NCBI GenBank assembly: GCA_007124345.1 | Contig: SLFH01000189.1 | Span: forward strand, 1-9,648 | Source: Phycisphaerales bacterium | GTDB taxonomy: Bacteria; Planctomycetota; Phycisphaerae; Phycisphaerales; UBA1924 | DNA: 9,648 bases | Direction of reading: 5' to 3' | Shown here: positions 1 to 6,634 of the stretch, piece by piece | Layout: every line of letters starts with the position of its first letter | How positions within the stretch are numbered: position 1 is the stretch's first letter | Notes under the pieces: generated by a model | The model's input: only the letters and a program-made list of their open reading frames with translations | What the model was told of the DNA's origin: nothing | Databases searched by the model: none | Translations under genes and position numbers: made by a program

Positions 1-536
1 GTGATTGTCCCCCGGATGCTGTAATCGAGAGCGACCATCTTTGACTCAAAGATCTCGAAGTCCCTCGCGCACTCTCGGGCGTGTATCGAGCCCGCCGAAT
101 GGTCGTGCAGCCACTGGTACAAGTCCCGCCATGTGCGAGCGGTCGAGCGGTCCGGGAGCGATTCGGTCACGATATCGACGCTTAGCAGCATCGCATGTAT
201 CGGTCCAAAGTTCTTCCGCTCTGCGGTTCGGATGTGGCGACGAAGTTGATCGATCGACGGTTTTGACTGGACCTTCGACTCGATAACCAGCGCCCAGCCG
301 ACCTCGTCAAAGATGCAGAGGTCGGGCACGCCTCTTGCTTCGTTTTCGTCTCCGGAGACCGACTCGCCGGGGATCTGCTGCTGGGTGATTGTCAGCTTTG
401 CGGTCGCCGGCGGGTCGGGCATGCCCGCCCATTTCAAGAAGGGCCGCAAGAGTGAGCGGTCCGCGTAAAGGGTGCATGCGAGCGCGTGCGTGAGGCGGTT
501 CTCGGGCTGGCTGTATTGGTCGAAGATGCTCCTCAT
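1..536 (-). CDS. PD-(D/E)XK nuclease-fold protein, C-terminus cut by window edge
   Basis: The first 178 codons are visible and the gene runs off the window at position 1 with no stop. The layout matches the PD-(D/E)XK nuclease fold. A helix carries E12 in the motif PENRLTHAL. G70-V71-P-D sits near residues 69-72 with D72 as the acidic residue, and 13 residues later comes E86-S-K88 on a hydrophobic strand (ALVIESK). A following helix carries Q97 (DQLRRH), a common helper position. These are the residues expected to bind the divalent metal and cut DNA. The start is the ATG at 534-536; a TTG six codons upstream is possible and neither has a good ribosome binding site. An in-frame TGA 24 codons upstream limits the start. 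Hand-counted G+C of about 61% is below sampled neighbours. Such proteins occur in defence and accessory loci, but its substrate and partners cannot be judged here. The fold assignment is fairly secure; the subfamily is not. Confidence 0.75.
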   Translation of the reverse strand, partial: MRSIFDQYSQPENRLTHALACTLYADRSLLRPFLKWAGMPDPPATAKLTITQQQIPGESVSGDENEARGVPDLCIFDEVGWALVIESKVQSKPSIDQLRRHIRTAERKNFGPIHAMLLSVDIVTESLPDRSTARTWRDLYQWLHDHSAGSIHARECARDFEIFESKMVALDYSIRGTI

Positions 537-605
537 CCGGGAGCAGTATCGCAAAACCTTGATCGGGGCGCGACGGCTGTCGGTTGCGGCAAGAGGCCGA
601 CCCCC

Positions 606-1247
606 TCAATCGCTCTCGATCCGCCAGTTCGCCAGCAGCGCGGGCCCGCGGACTTCGCAGCCGAGCTCGCGGAGCCAGCCCGCCAGCACGGTGTTGCTGT
701 TGCCCCAGAAGGTATAGCGTCGCTCGTCGTGGACGAAGTGCATCGCCTGGCGCGGGTTGTAGGTTTCGGTTTCGATCTCGGACTCGAACCGTTCGTCGAG
801 GCGCAGGCGCAGGGCCTCGGCTTCTGCGGCGCCGACGGTCAGGCTGTAGAGCGAATCAAAGATGTACGAGCGGGCGAGGGTCTGTTCGTCGATTGTGCCG
901 GAGTGCTCGCGTCTGGCCAGCGTGCCGCGGCTTGGGAAGACCATCGCACGCACGGAGCTCAGCGGTCCGGTGCGGTTCTCGGCGAACCACGCCCACTCGC
1001 CGTAGTGGTACTCGACATACGACCGCGGCTCTTCGCGTGGGAGCACGAGGCCGGTGTGGCGCCCGTAATCGATGAGATACACATTGACGGGGTTCTCCGG
1101 GTCGGCCGGGGGGCGGACCGTGGCGCCGCAGCCGGACACCAGGAACGGCGTCGATACAGCCATGACGAGTATCACGAAAAGCGTGATGCGCACGCGCAGT
1201 GATCGGAGCGAGAAGCGTCTTGTTCGTCGTGCTCTCTTGCTGGTCAT
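606..1247 (-). CDS. DUF2459-like lipoprotein, probable permuted papain-like fold
   Basis: This 213-residue protein has a lipoprotein signal: a basic n-region (residues 1-20), a hydrophobic stretch (21-36) and the lipobox L36-V-S-G-C40, so it should be lipid-anchored at the envelope. The body resembles DUF2459: an early strand with R63-H64-T65-G66 (VYLIDYGRHTGLVLP), then an aromatic stretch YGEWAWFAE at 82-90, and a C-terminal segment of the form aromatic-x-N-x-N-T followed by an amphipathic helix (WGNSNTVLAGWLRELG, 181-196). In the family pattern I recall, a cysteine stands where this protein has S184. I chose the ATG at 1245-1247 because it puts the signal peptide at the N-terminus; an ATG at 1344-1346 would add 33 residues of no recognisable character. 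The nuclease gene starts 69 bp downstream on the same strand, so the two may share a transcript. Family assignment is from memory of motifs; the molecular function is unknown. Confidence 0.6.
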   Translation of the reverse strand: MTSKRARRTRRFSLRSLRVRITLFVILVMAVSTPFLVSGCGATVRPPADPENPVNVYLIDYGRHTGLVLPREEPRSYVEYHYGEWAWFAENRTGPLSSVRAMVFPSRGTLARREHSGTIDEQTLARSYIFDSLYSLTVGAAEAEALRLRLDERFESEIETETYNPRQAMHFVHDERRYTFWGNSNTVLAGWLRELGCEVRGPALLANWRIESD

Positions 1248-1309
1248 GTCGAACGCGCACCCTGACGCGCAGACGCGCCGGAAACCGAGTCTCTCCGCAC
1301 GGCGTTCGG

Positions 1310-1339
1310 TTGCCCTCGACCGTGGCGGGTCGGTAGGAT
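1310..1339 (+). promoter_or_regulatory. possible sigma-70-type promoter for the cupin lipoprotein gene
   Basis: TTGCCC (1310-1315) and TAGGAT (1334-1339) are separated by 18 bases; each box matches four of six consensus positions. This lies 68 bases before the cupin start, inside the 160-bp divergent gap with the DUF2459-like gene. Matches of this quality are common by chance, so this is only a candidate. Confidence 0.25.
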
Positions 1340-1396
1340 CGTGCATGACGCCGGCGTCGCGTAAATCAATGTCTCACACGCCATAACCCATTGTAC

Positions 1397-1401
1397 GGAG
1401 G
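1397..1401 (+). promoter_or_regulatory. strong Shine-Dalgarno GGAGG before the cupin gene
   Basis: GGAGG lies six bases before the ATG at 1408 and fixes this start. It stands out because most other starts in the window have no clear site. Confidence 0.8.
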
Positions 1402-1407
1402 TGCAGA

Positions 1408-1905
1408 ATGCCACGCGTGATCCCCCTTGTTTTCGTTTCTGCTCTGCTCGCCGGGTGCGCATCGGACCGTGAGGGAAACCCCGGGTACGACCCGCGCACC
1501 GTCTACGGTCCCGAGCGCCAGATCATGATCGCCGCGGACAATGTCCAGTGGCGTCCCGGCCCGCCTTCCTTGCCCGAGGGTGCGCAGTACGCGGTGCTCG
1601 AGGGCGACCCCGGCGAGTCGGGCATGTTCGTGATGCGTCTGAAGTTGCCCGACGGCTACATCATCCCGCCGCACACGCACCCGAATGTCGAGCGGGTGAC
1701 GGTGATGTCCGGCGTGTTCAATCTTGGGCACGGCGCCCGGTTCTCGCGCGAGCGCACGATGCGGATGCCCGCGGGGAGTTTCACCTCGATGCCGCCGGGC
1801 ATGCAACACTTCGCATTCGCCGATGGCGAGACCGTCGTCCAGCTCACGAGCATCGGGCCATGGGAGATCAACTACATCGACCCGGCGGACGATCCGAGGC
1901 AATAG
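1408..1905 (+). CDS. cupin-domain lipoprotein
   Basis: This 165-residue protein begins with a short lipoprotein signal peptide ending in L14-A-G-C17, so it is predicted to be exported and lipid-anchored. A single cupin barrel follows. Cupin motif 1 is intact: G83-x5-H89-T-H91-x3-E95-x6-G102. Motif 2 is G123-x5-P129-P-G131-x2-H134; the Asn that often ends this motif is Ala. H89, H91, E95 and H134 form a complete metal-binding set, so it probably binds a transition metal and could be an enzyme or a small-molecule binder. The C-terminus, GPWEINYIDPADDPRQ, is a pattern I associate with a family of small secreted bacterial cupins of unknown substrate. The gene stands alone: it is divergent from the DUF2459-like gene, convergent with the ATPase gene, and has its own strong ribosome binding site. 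The fold call is secure; the reaction is unknown. Confidence 0.9.
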   Translation: MPRVIPLVFVSALLAGCASDREGNPGYDPRTVYGPERQIMIAADNVQWRPGPPSLPEGAQYAVLEGDPGESGMFVMRLKLPDGYIIPPHTHPNVERVTVMSGVFNLGHGARFSRERTMRMPAGSFTSMPPGMQHFAFADGETVVQLTSIGPWEINYIDPADDPRQ

Positions 1906-1925
1906 ACGGGCTCCGGATCGCCCGT
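1906..1925. terminator. hairpin directly after the cupin stop, in the convergent gap
   Basis: ACGGGC (1906-1911) and GCCCGT (1920-1925) form a perfect 6-bp stem around an 8-base loop, starting on the first base after the cupin stop codon. There is no T-run, so it is not a classical intrinsic terminator. Its place in the 57-bp gap between two converging genes fits a weak or factor-assisted terminator for either strand. Confidence 0.4.
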
Positions 1926-1962
1926 GACCGGGTCCGTCGTGGGTCGGATTCGGCGCGCGGGC

Positions 1963-4827
1963 TCAGTCGTCTTCGCCGTTTCGCCTGCCGGAATGGTCCG
2001 ACGCGCTGCGCATTTCGGGTCTTGCCCTGACGAGCTTGTGCAGCTCGACGAGCACGAGCACCGATGGCGCGCCGATGATGATCCACAGCCAGGTTTCGCC
2101 GCGCAAGGGCTGCAGTCCGAGCAGGGCCTGCGTCGGCGGGAAGTACATCGCGCCCAGGTGCACCGTGAGCGAGAGGCCCGTGCCGATGAAGAGCACGGGG
2201 TTGGAGAAGATGTTCTTCTGGAAGATCGAGAGCGTTTCGGAGCGGCACGCGCCGACATGCAACATCTTGAAGATGACCATGGCGGTGAGCGTGGCGCCCT
2301 GGGCGTAGGCCAGGTCCGAGCCCCGCTGGAGCTCGGTGGTGAACATCGCCAGAGCGACGCCCGCCAGCAGCAGGCCGACGAGGATCGTCCGCTCGACGAG
2401 CAGGGGCGACATCAGCCCCTCGTTGGGGTCGCGGGGCGGCTGGGTGTACTGCCACTTCTCGCCCGGCTCGAAGGCGAGGGCCACATCCTGGATCCCGTTG
2501 GTGACGACATTGAGCCAGAGGATCTGCGCCGGGAGCAGCAGCAGGGGGAGCACATCGGGTTCGAGGTAGTCGGCGTAGACGCCGAACGCCGCGAGCATGA
2601 ACGCGCCCATGATCGCCAGCACTACGCCCACGCTGGTGGAGAGGAGGAAGTCCGTCGCCTTGCGGATGTTGCTGAACGCGGTCCGCCCCTCCTCGACGGC
2701 GGCGTAGATCGTCGCGAAGTTGTCGTCGGCGAGCACCATCTCGCTGGCTTCCTTGGCGACATCGGTGCCGGTGATGCCCATGGCGCAGCCGATGTGGGCG
2801 CTCTTGAGGGCCGGGGCGTCGTTGACACCGTCGCCGGTCACCGCGACCACCTCGCCCCGATCACGCAGGCGGTTGACAATGCGGAGCTTTTGCTCGGGGT
2901 TCATGCGTGCGAACACGACCACGCCCTCGTCGAGCGCGATGTCGAGGTCGTCGTCGCTCATGTCGAGCAGCTGTGCGCCCGTGACGGCGCGGGGCTTGTC
3001 GCTCTTCTTCTTGGTGGCGGTGTGGCCGGGGCCGGAATTCAGGCCGATCTTCTCGGCGATCGCCGCGGCGGTCGAGGCGTGGTCGCCGGTGCACATCAGC
3101 ACACGGATGCCGGCGCCGTGACAGTCGCGGATCGCGCCGATCACCTCTTCTCTCGGCGGGTCGAGCATGCCCACGAGCCCGACAAAGGTCAGGCGTTCGG
3201 GCTCGCCCTCGCGCGTCGCGCGGATCGATGCCTCGTCGGTGCCCGCCGCGAGGGCCAGCACGCGCAGCCCCTCGCCCGCCAGCGCCGACGCGGCGTCGAG
3301 CACCTTGTCTCGATCGAGCGGCTCGTCCTCGCCGGGCCCGAGGCGCATCGTGTCGCACATCTCCAGCACGCGCTCGGGCGCGCCCTTAACCAGCGCGACC
3401 GTCCGGTCGCCCTCGCGCAGCGCGACGACCGTCGCCGAGAACCGGCGATCGGACTCGAAGGGGATCTCCGCGTCCGTCCGCCACATCGCCTTGGCGGCCT
3501 GCTGGTCGACGCCGGCGCGCGCACCGAGCACGAGCAATGCGACCTCGGTCGGGTCGCCGTGGGTGGCGGCCTCGTCGTCGGGGCCTTTGCGCTTCAGCTC
3601 GGCTTCGTTGTTGAGCACGCCCGCGAGCACGGCCAGGCAGAGCGCGTCCTGCGGGTCTTTGAGGTTGGTCTCGTCGAACGAGACCGCGTCGCCCGCCCGC
3701 CGCCCGCCTTCGTCGAGCCCGTGCACCTCGCCCGCGACCTGCGAGGCCGAGGCGCTGACTTCGAAGTGCTTCCCGCCCGACCAGACCCGCTGCACCGTCA
3801 TGCGGTTCTCGGTGAGCGTGCCCGTCTTGTCGGACATGATCACGGTGCAGCTTCCCAGCGTCTCGACCGCGGGCAGGCGCCGGATGATCGCGTTCCTTTT
3901 GGCCATCCTTCGCACGCAGACGGCCAGCGCCACGGTCATGACGATCGGCAGCCCCTCGGGGATCGCCGCGACGGCGACCGCGACGGCGGTCAGGAACATG
4001 TCGCTCGCCGGCACACCCTGGCTGAGACCGACGATGAACGCCACGGCGCACACCAGCACGATCGCGATGCTCACACGGTTGCCGAACTTGTGCATGCGCG
4101 CCTGCAGCGGCGTCTGCGCCCGCTCGGTCGTCCGCATCTCGCCGGCGATCAGGCCGATCTGGGTCTTCGCACCGGTCGCGACCACCATCGCCCGCGACCT
4201 GCCCGACGCGACCGCCGTGCCCATGTACGCCATGTTCTTGCGGTCGCCCAGCGGCGTGTCCTTGCCCCCTTCAACGACTTCCGGCGACTTCTCGACCGTC
4301 TCGGACTCCCCGGTCAGGATCGAATCGTCGGTGCGGAGCTGCGATGCCTCGATGATCCGCACATCCGCGGGGATCAGGTCGCCAGACTCCAGCAGCACGA
4401 TGTCGCCCGGCACGAGCTTCTTCGACTCAAGCTCGACACGCTCGCCCCCGCGGATCACCGTCGCCTTGGGCGAGACCATTTTGAGCAGGGCTTGCATCGC
4501 GTTCTCGGCCCGGTACTCCTGGAAGAAGCCGATCGTCGCGTTCAGCGCAAGCACGAAGGCGATCACGATCGCGTCGGCGTACTCGCCGATCACCAGCGTC
4601 ACCACCATCGCCACCAGCAGCACATAGATCAGCGGGCTGGTGAATTGGTGCAGCAGGATCTTCCAGCGGCTCGTCCCGCCCCCGCTCTGGATGGCATTGG
4701 GGCCGTAGCGTTCGAGGCGTTCGGCGGCCTCCTCGTCGCTCAGGCCGTCGGGCCCGGCCCCGAAGGCTTCGAGCACCGCGTCGGTCTCCACCGTGTGCCA
4801 CTGCCGCTCTGAACCCTGTTGTGCCAT
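1963..4827 (-). CDS. P2-type cation-transporting P-type ATPase
   Basis: This 954-residue membrane pump has all core parts in order: N-terminal cation-ATPase domain (about 8-55), M1-M2 (about 64-101), actuator domain with the phosphatase loop T172-G-E-S, M3-M4 (about 252-305) with P290-E-G-L-P, the phosphorylation site D333-K-T-G-T, nucleotide domain with F463-S-A-T and K481-G-A-P-E, hinge T580-G-D and T664-G-D-G-V-N-D, then M5-M10. It couples ATP hydrolysis to cation transport across the inner membrane. M4 and the cytoplasmic domains look like the SERCA/PMCA group, but M5 reads STSVGVV (730-736) and M6 reads LNVVTNGIQD (772-781). Several calcium ligands of SERCA are therefore absent and the transported ion is uncertain. 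The start at 4825-4827 lacks a clear ribosome binding site, but the N-terminal length is normal. It is a single-gene unit, divergent from pxpB. Confidence 0.95.
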   Translation of the reverse strand: MAQQGSERQWHTVETDAVLEAFGAGPDGLSDEEAAERLERYGPNAIQSGGGTSRWKILLHQFTSPLIYVLLVAMVVTLVIGEYADAIVIAFVLALNATIGFFQEYRAENAMQALLKMVSPKATVIRGGERVELESKKLVPGDIVLLESGDLIPADVRIIEASQLRTDDSILTGESETVEKSPEVVEGGKDTPLGDRKNMAYMGTAVASGRSRAMVVATGAKTQIGLIAGEMRTTERAQTPLQARMHKFGNRVSIAIVLVCAVAFIVGLSQGVPASDMFLTAVAVAVAAIPEGLPIVMTVALAVCVRRMAKRNAIIRRLPAVETLGSCTVIMSDKTGTLTENRMTVQRVWSGGKHFEVSASASQVAGEVHGLDEGGRRAGDAVSFDETNLKDPQDALCLAVLAGVLNNEAELKRKGPDDEAATHGDPTEVALLVLGARAGVDQQAAKAMWRTDAEIPFESDRRFSATVVALREGDRTVALVKGAPERVLEMCDTMRLGPGEDEPLDRDKVLDAASALAGEGLRVLALAAGTDEASIRATREGEPERLTFVGLVGMLDPPREEVIGAIRDCHGAGIRVLMCTGDHASTAAAIAEKIGLNSGPGHTATKKKSDKPRAVTGAQLLDMSDDDLDIALDEGVVVFARMNPEQKLRIVNRLRDRGEVVAVTGDGVNDAPALKSAHIGCAMGITGTDVAKEASEMVLADDNFATIYAAVEEGRTAFSNIRKATDFLLSTSVGVVLAIMGAFMLAAFGVYADYLEPDVLPLLLLPAQILWLNVVTNGIQDVALAFEPGEKWQYTQPPRDPNEGLMSPLLVERTILVGLLLAGVALAMFTTELQRGSDLAYAQGATLTAMVIFKMLHVGACRSETLSIFQKNIFSNPVLFIGTGLSLTVHLGAMYFPPTQALLGLQPLRGETWLWIIIGAPSVLVLVELHKLVRARPEMRSASDHSGRRNGEDD

Positions 4828-4864
4828 GGGGTGTTTTGTAGGTCGGGCGGGTGATCCAAGCCCG

Positions 4865-4879
4865 GATCGGGGTCCGATC
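4865..4879. promoter_or_regulatory. inverted repeat in the ATPase/pxpB divergent gap
   Basis: GATCGG (4865-4870) and CCGATC (4874-4879) form a perfect 6-bp inverted repeat around GGT, in the only spacer between the ATPase and pxpB starts. It could be an operator serving both genes, but GATCG strings are frequent in this DNA, so chance is a real alternative. I see no convincing -35/-10 pair in the 86-bp gap. Confidence 0.2.
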
Positions 4880-4913
4880 GGCGTCGGGGCGACGACAGAC
4901 GAACAATCGCACG

Positions 4914-5657
4914 ATGGCCCCCGATCCCTCCCAATCCCCTTCCACCACTCAACGTCCCCCCGGCATCACGGTCTGCGGCGACCGATCCGTGCGCATCTCG
5001 TTCGACCACGACCCGGGCGCCGGCGTGATCGAATCGGTCCGCAACGCCCTGGCCTCCCCGCCCATCCCCGGCGTGGCGGACATCGTTTGCGCGATGAAGA
5101 CCGTTTCGGTGGTCTTCGACCCGCTGGAGGCGGATCCGTCCGAGGTGCTCGGCGAGGTCCAGCGGCGTCTGCACCGGGCTGGCGGGGCGGAGCTTAAAGA
5201 TCGGCCGCGGCGTGAGGTCGTGCTGTCCGTCTGTTACGAGCCGCCCTTCGCCCCGGACCTTGCGTCGATCGCCGAGCGTGCGGGCCTCGGCCAAAGCCGC
5301 CTGATCGATCTGCACGCCGGCGCGGTCTACACCGCCCGATTTCTCGGGTTCTCGCCCGGCTTTGCGTACCTCGAGGGGCTGCCCGAAGCACTGCACGCGC
5401 CGCGGCTTGCATCGCCCCGCACTCTGATCGAGCCGGGCAGCGTCGCCGTCGCCGGGTTCTTCTCGGGGGTATACCCGCAGGCGACGCCCGGCGGGTGGCG
5501 GGTGATCGGGCGCACACCGCTGAGGCTGTTCGACACCGCGTGCGAACCGCCCTCGCTGATCGGGCCGGGCGACCTTGTTCGATTCAGGCCGATCGACGGG
5601 GCGGAGTTTGCGAGGCTTCTGGCCGAGCAGGGCGCGGGCGAAGGGGGCCTCGAATGA
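4914..5657 (+). CDS. pxpB: 5-oxoprolinase subunit B (PxpB, KipI-type)
   Basis: The 247-residue product matches the PxpB/KipI family (allophanate hydrolase subunit 1-like) through its length. Landmarks are the N-terminal strand pair (CGDRSVRISF, 21-30), V107-C-Y-E-P-P-F-A-P-D-L, the DLHAGAVYTARFLGFSPGF block (132-150) with H134, and a GSVAVAGFFSG / PQATPGGWRVIGRTP pair at 176-202. With PxpC and PxpA it forms the cytoplasmic ATP-dependent enzyme that opens 5-oxo-L-proline to L-glutamate; PxpB and PxpC form the catalytic partner complex. An upstream in-frame GTG at 4851 would leave only 23 bp to the ATPase start and add residues of unfamiliar composition, so I chose the ATG at 4914, although it has no clear ribosome binding site. 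Its stop overlaps the pxpC start as ATGA (5654-5657), which implies coupled translation. Gene order pxpB-pxpC-pxpA is the same as in Escherichia coli (formerly ybgJ-ybgK-ybgL). Confidence 0.93.
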   Translation: MAPDPSQSPSTTQRPPGITVCGDRSVRISFDHDPGAGVIESVRNALASPPIPGVADIVCAMKTVSVVFDPLEADPSEVLGEVQRRLHRAGGAELKDRPRREVVLSVCYEPPFAPDLASIAERAGLGQSRLIDLHAGAVYTARFLGFSPGFAYLEGLPEALHAPRLASPRTLIEPGSVAVAGFFSGVYPQATPGGWRVIGRTPLRLFDTACEPPSLIGPGDLVRFRPIDGAEFARLLAEQGAGEGGLE

Positions 5658-6634
5658 GCGGCCAACTCCGAATCATCCGCCCCGGCCCCTGCTCTTTGGT
5701 GCAGGATCTGGGCAGGCCGGGGGCGGCCCATCTCGGCGTGGCCCGCAGCGGCGCCGCCGACACGCTCTCGCTGCGCACCGGCAACAGGCTCGTCGGCAAC
5801 GAAGACAACGCCGCGGCGATCGAGATGACCCTCGCCGGCTTGCACGCCTCGTTCGATACAGACTCGACGGTCTGCCTGTCAGGGGCCGGGGGCGACGCGC
5901 TGTTGCTCGACGCGCACGCCAAGGCGATGCGAAGAGTGAAGCTTCTCGAGCCGACGCGGATCGGCGCTGGCGAGAGCCTGCGGATCGGACCGCTGAAAGG
6001 GGGCGCGAGGGGGTATCTCTGCATCGCCGGGGGCGTGCGCACAACGACGGAACTCGGGAGCCGCTCGACCCACGCGGCCTCGGGGATCGGGGGGCTCGGC
6101 GGGCGAGCGCTCGATGCGGGTGACTGTCTGCCCATCGGAACCGATGCCGCGCGCCCCGCCAGGCGCATCGCCCCGCAAGCCCGCGAACGGTTGCTCGCGA
6201 TGCCGCTCTGCAGGGAGTTGCGTGTCACGCCGGGGCCGCACGCGGAGCTGTTCGATCAGGACGCGATGGAAACGCTCGTGTCGGCGGCATTCAAGGTCTC
6301 AAGGGCGGCCGATCGCGTCGGCGTCCGGCTGGAAGGGACGAAGATACCGACGCTCGATCCCGGCACCATCGACTCAGAGCCGATGCTCGCCGGCGCGATC
6401 CAGGTGACGCCCGACGGCACGCCGATCGTCCTCATGCCCGACGGACCGACGACCGGGGGATACCCCGTCATCGGCGTCGTGATCAACGCCGACCTGCCTT
6501 CGCTCGGGCAGCTTCGCCCGGGCGATGAGATCCGCTTCAGTGCTGTCGATCTCGAAGCTGCGATGGAGGCGCTGCGCTCGCAGCGACAAGAGCTCGACAC
6601 GCTCTGCCCGCCCGACGGGCCCGATCGACCATGA
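5654..6634 (+). CDS. pxpC: 5-oxoprolinase subunit C (PxpC, KipA-type)
   Basis: The 326-residue product is a PxpC/KipA-family protein (allophanate hydrolase subunit 2-like), a cyclophilin-like beta-barrel subunit of the 5-oxoprolinase. Visible landmarks are QDLGRPG near 17-23, GVARSGAAD at 28-36 followed by NRLVGN (44-49), the GYLCIAGGV block (120-128), the RVGVRLEG turn (221-228), and the long signature SEPMLAGAIQVTPDGTPIVL then DGPTTGGYP at 241-271. Compared with the common family pattern I recall, the Met of RSGAMD is Ala and the Gln of D-x-Q-T-T-G-G-Y-P is Pro. Its length of about 320 residues is normal. The start overlaps the pxpB stop by four bases (ATGA) and its own stop overlaps the pxpA start in the same way, so the three subunits are probably made together. 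An upstream extension to 5495 in this frame is only the shadow of pxpB. Confidence 0.93.
   Translation: MSGQLRIIRPGPCSLVQDLGRPGAAHLGVARSGAADTLSLRTGNRLVGNEDNAAAIEMTLAGLHASFDTDSTVCLSGAGGDALLLDAHAKAMRRVKLLEPTRIGAGESLRIGPLKGGARGYLCIAGGVRTTTELGSRSTHAASGIGGLGGRALDAGDCLPIGTDAARPARRIAPQARERLLAMPLCRELRVTPGPHAELFDQDAMETLVSAAFKVSRAADRVGVRLEGTKIPTLDPGTIDSEPMLAGAIQVTPDGTPIVLMPDGPTTGGYPVIGVVINADLPSLGQLRPGDEIRFSAVDLEAAMEALRSQRQELDTLCPPDGPDRP

Noticed and set aside
307..609. A minus-strand open frame of 100 codons
   Set aside because: It overlaps the nuclease gene in another frame; the nuclease frame has a clear PD-(D/E)XK core and this one is Arg/Pro-rich noise.
486..1202. A plus-strand open frame of 238 codons
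   Set aside because: It is antisense to the lipoprotein gene, which has a lipobox and family-like motifs. This frame has no recognisable feature or start signal.
1248..1346. N-terminal extension of the DUF2459-like gene to the ATG at 1346
   Set aside because: It would bury the lipoprotein signal peptide 33 residues inside the protein and has no ribosome binding site.
1924..4812. A plus-strand open frame of 962 codons
   Set aside because: It lies wholly antisense to the P-type ATPase, has a low-complexity Asp/Arg/His-rich translation and no domain. It is a G+C-driven shadow of the real gene.
4861..4880. GATCG-rich strings as a genome-wide repeated palindrome of the HIP1 type
   Set aside because: GATCG and CGATCG occur in many genes, but mostly as in-frame Ile/Asp/Arg codon joins. 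No fixed longer octamer is apparent.
4851..4913. GTG start for pxpB at 4851
   Set aside because: The added 21 residues do not look like the family N-terminus and would leave almost no room for the divergent promoters.
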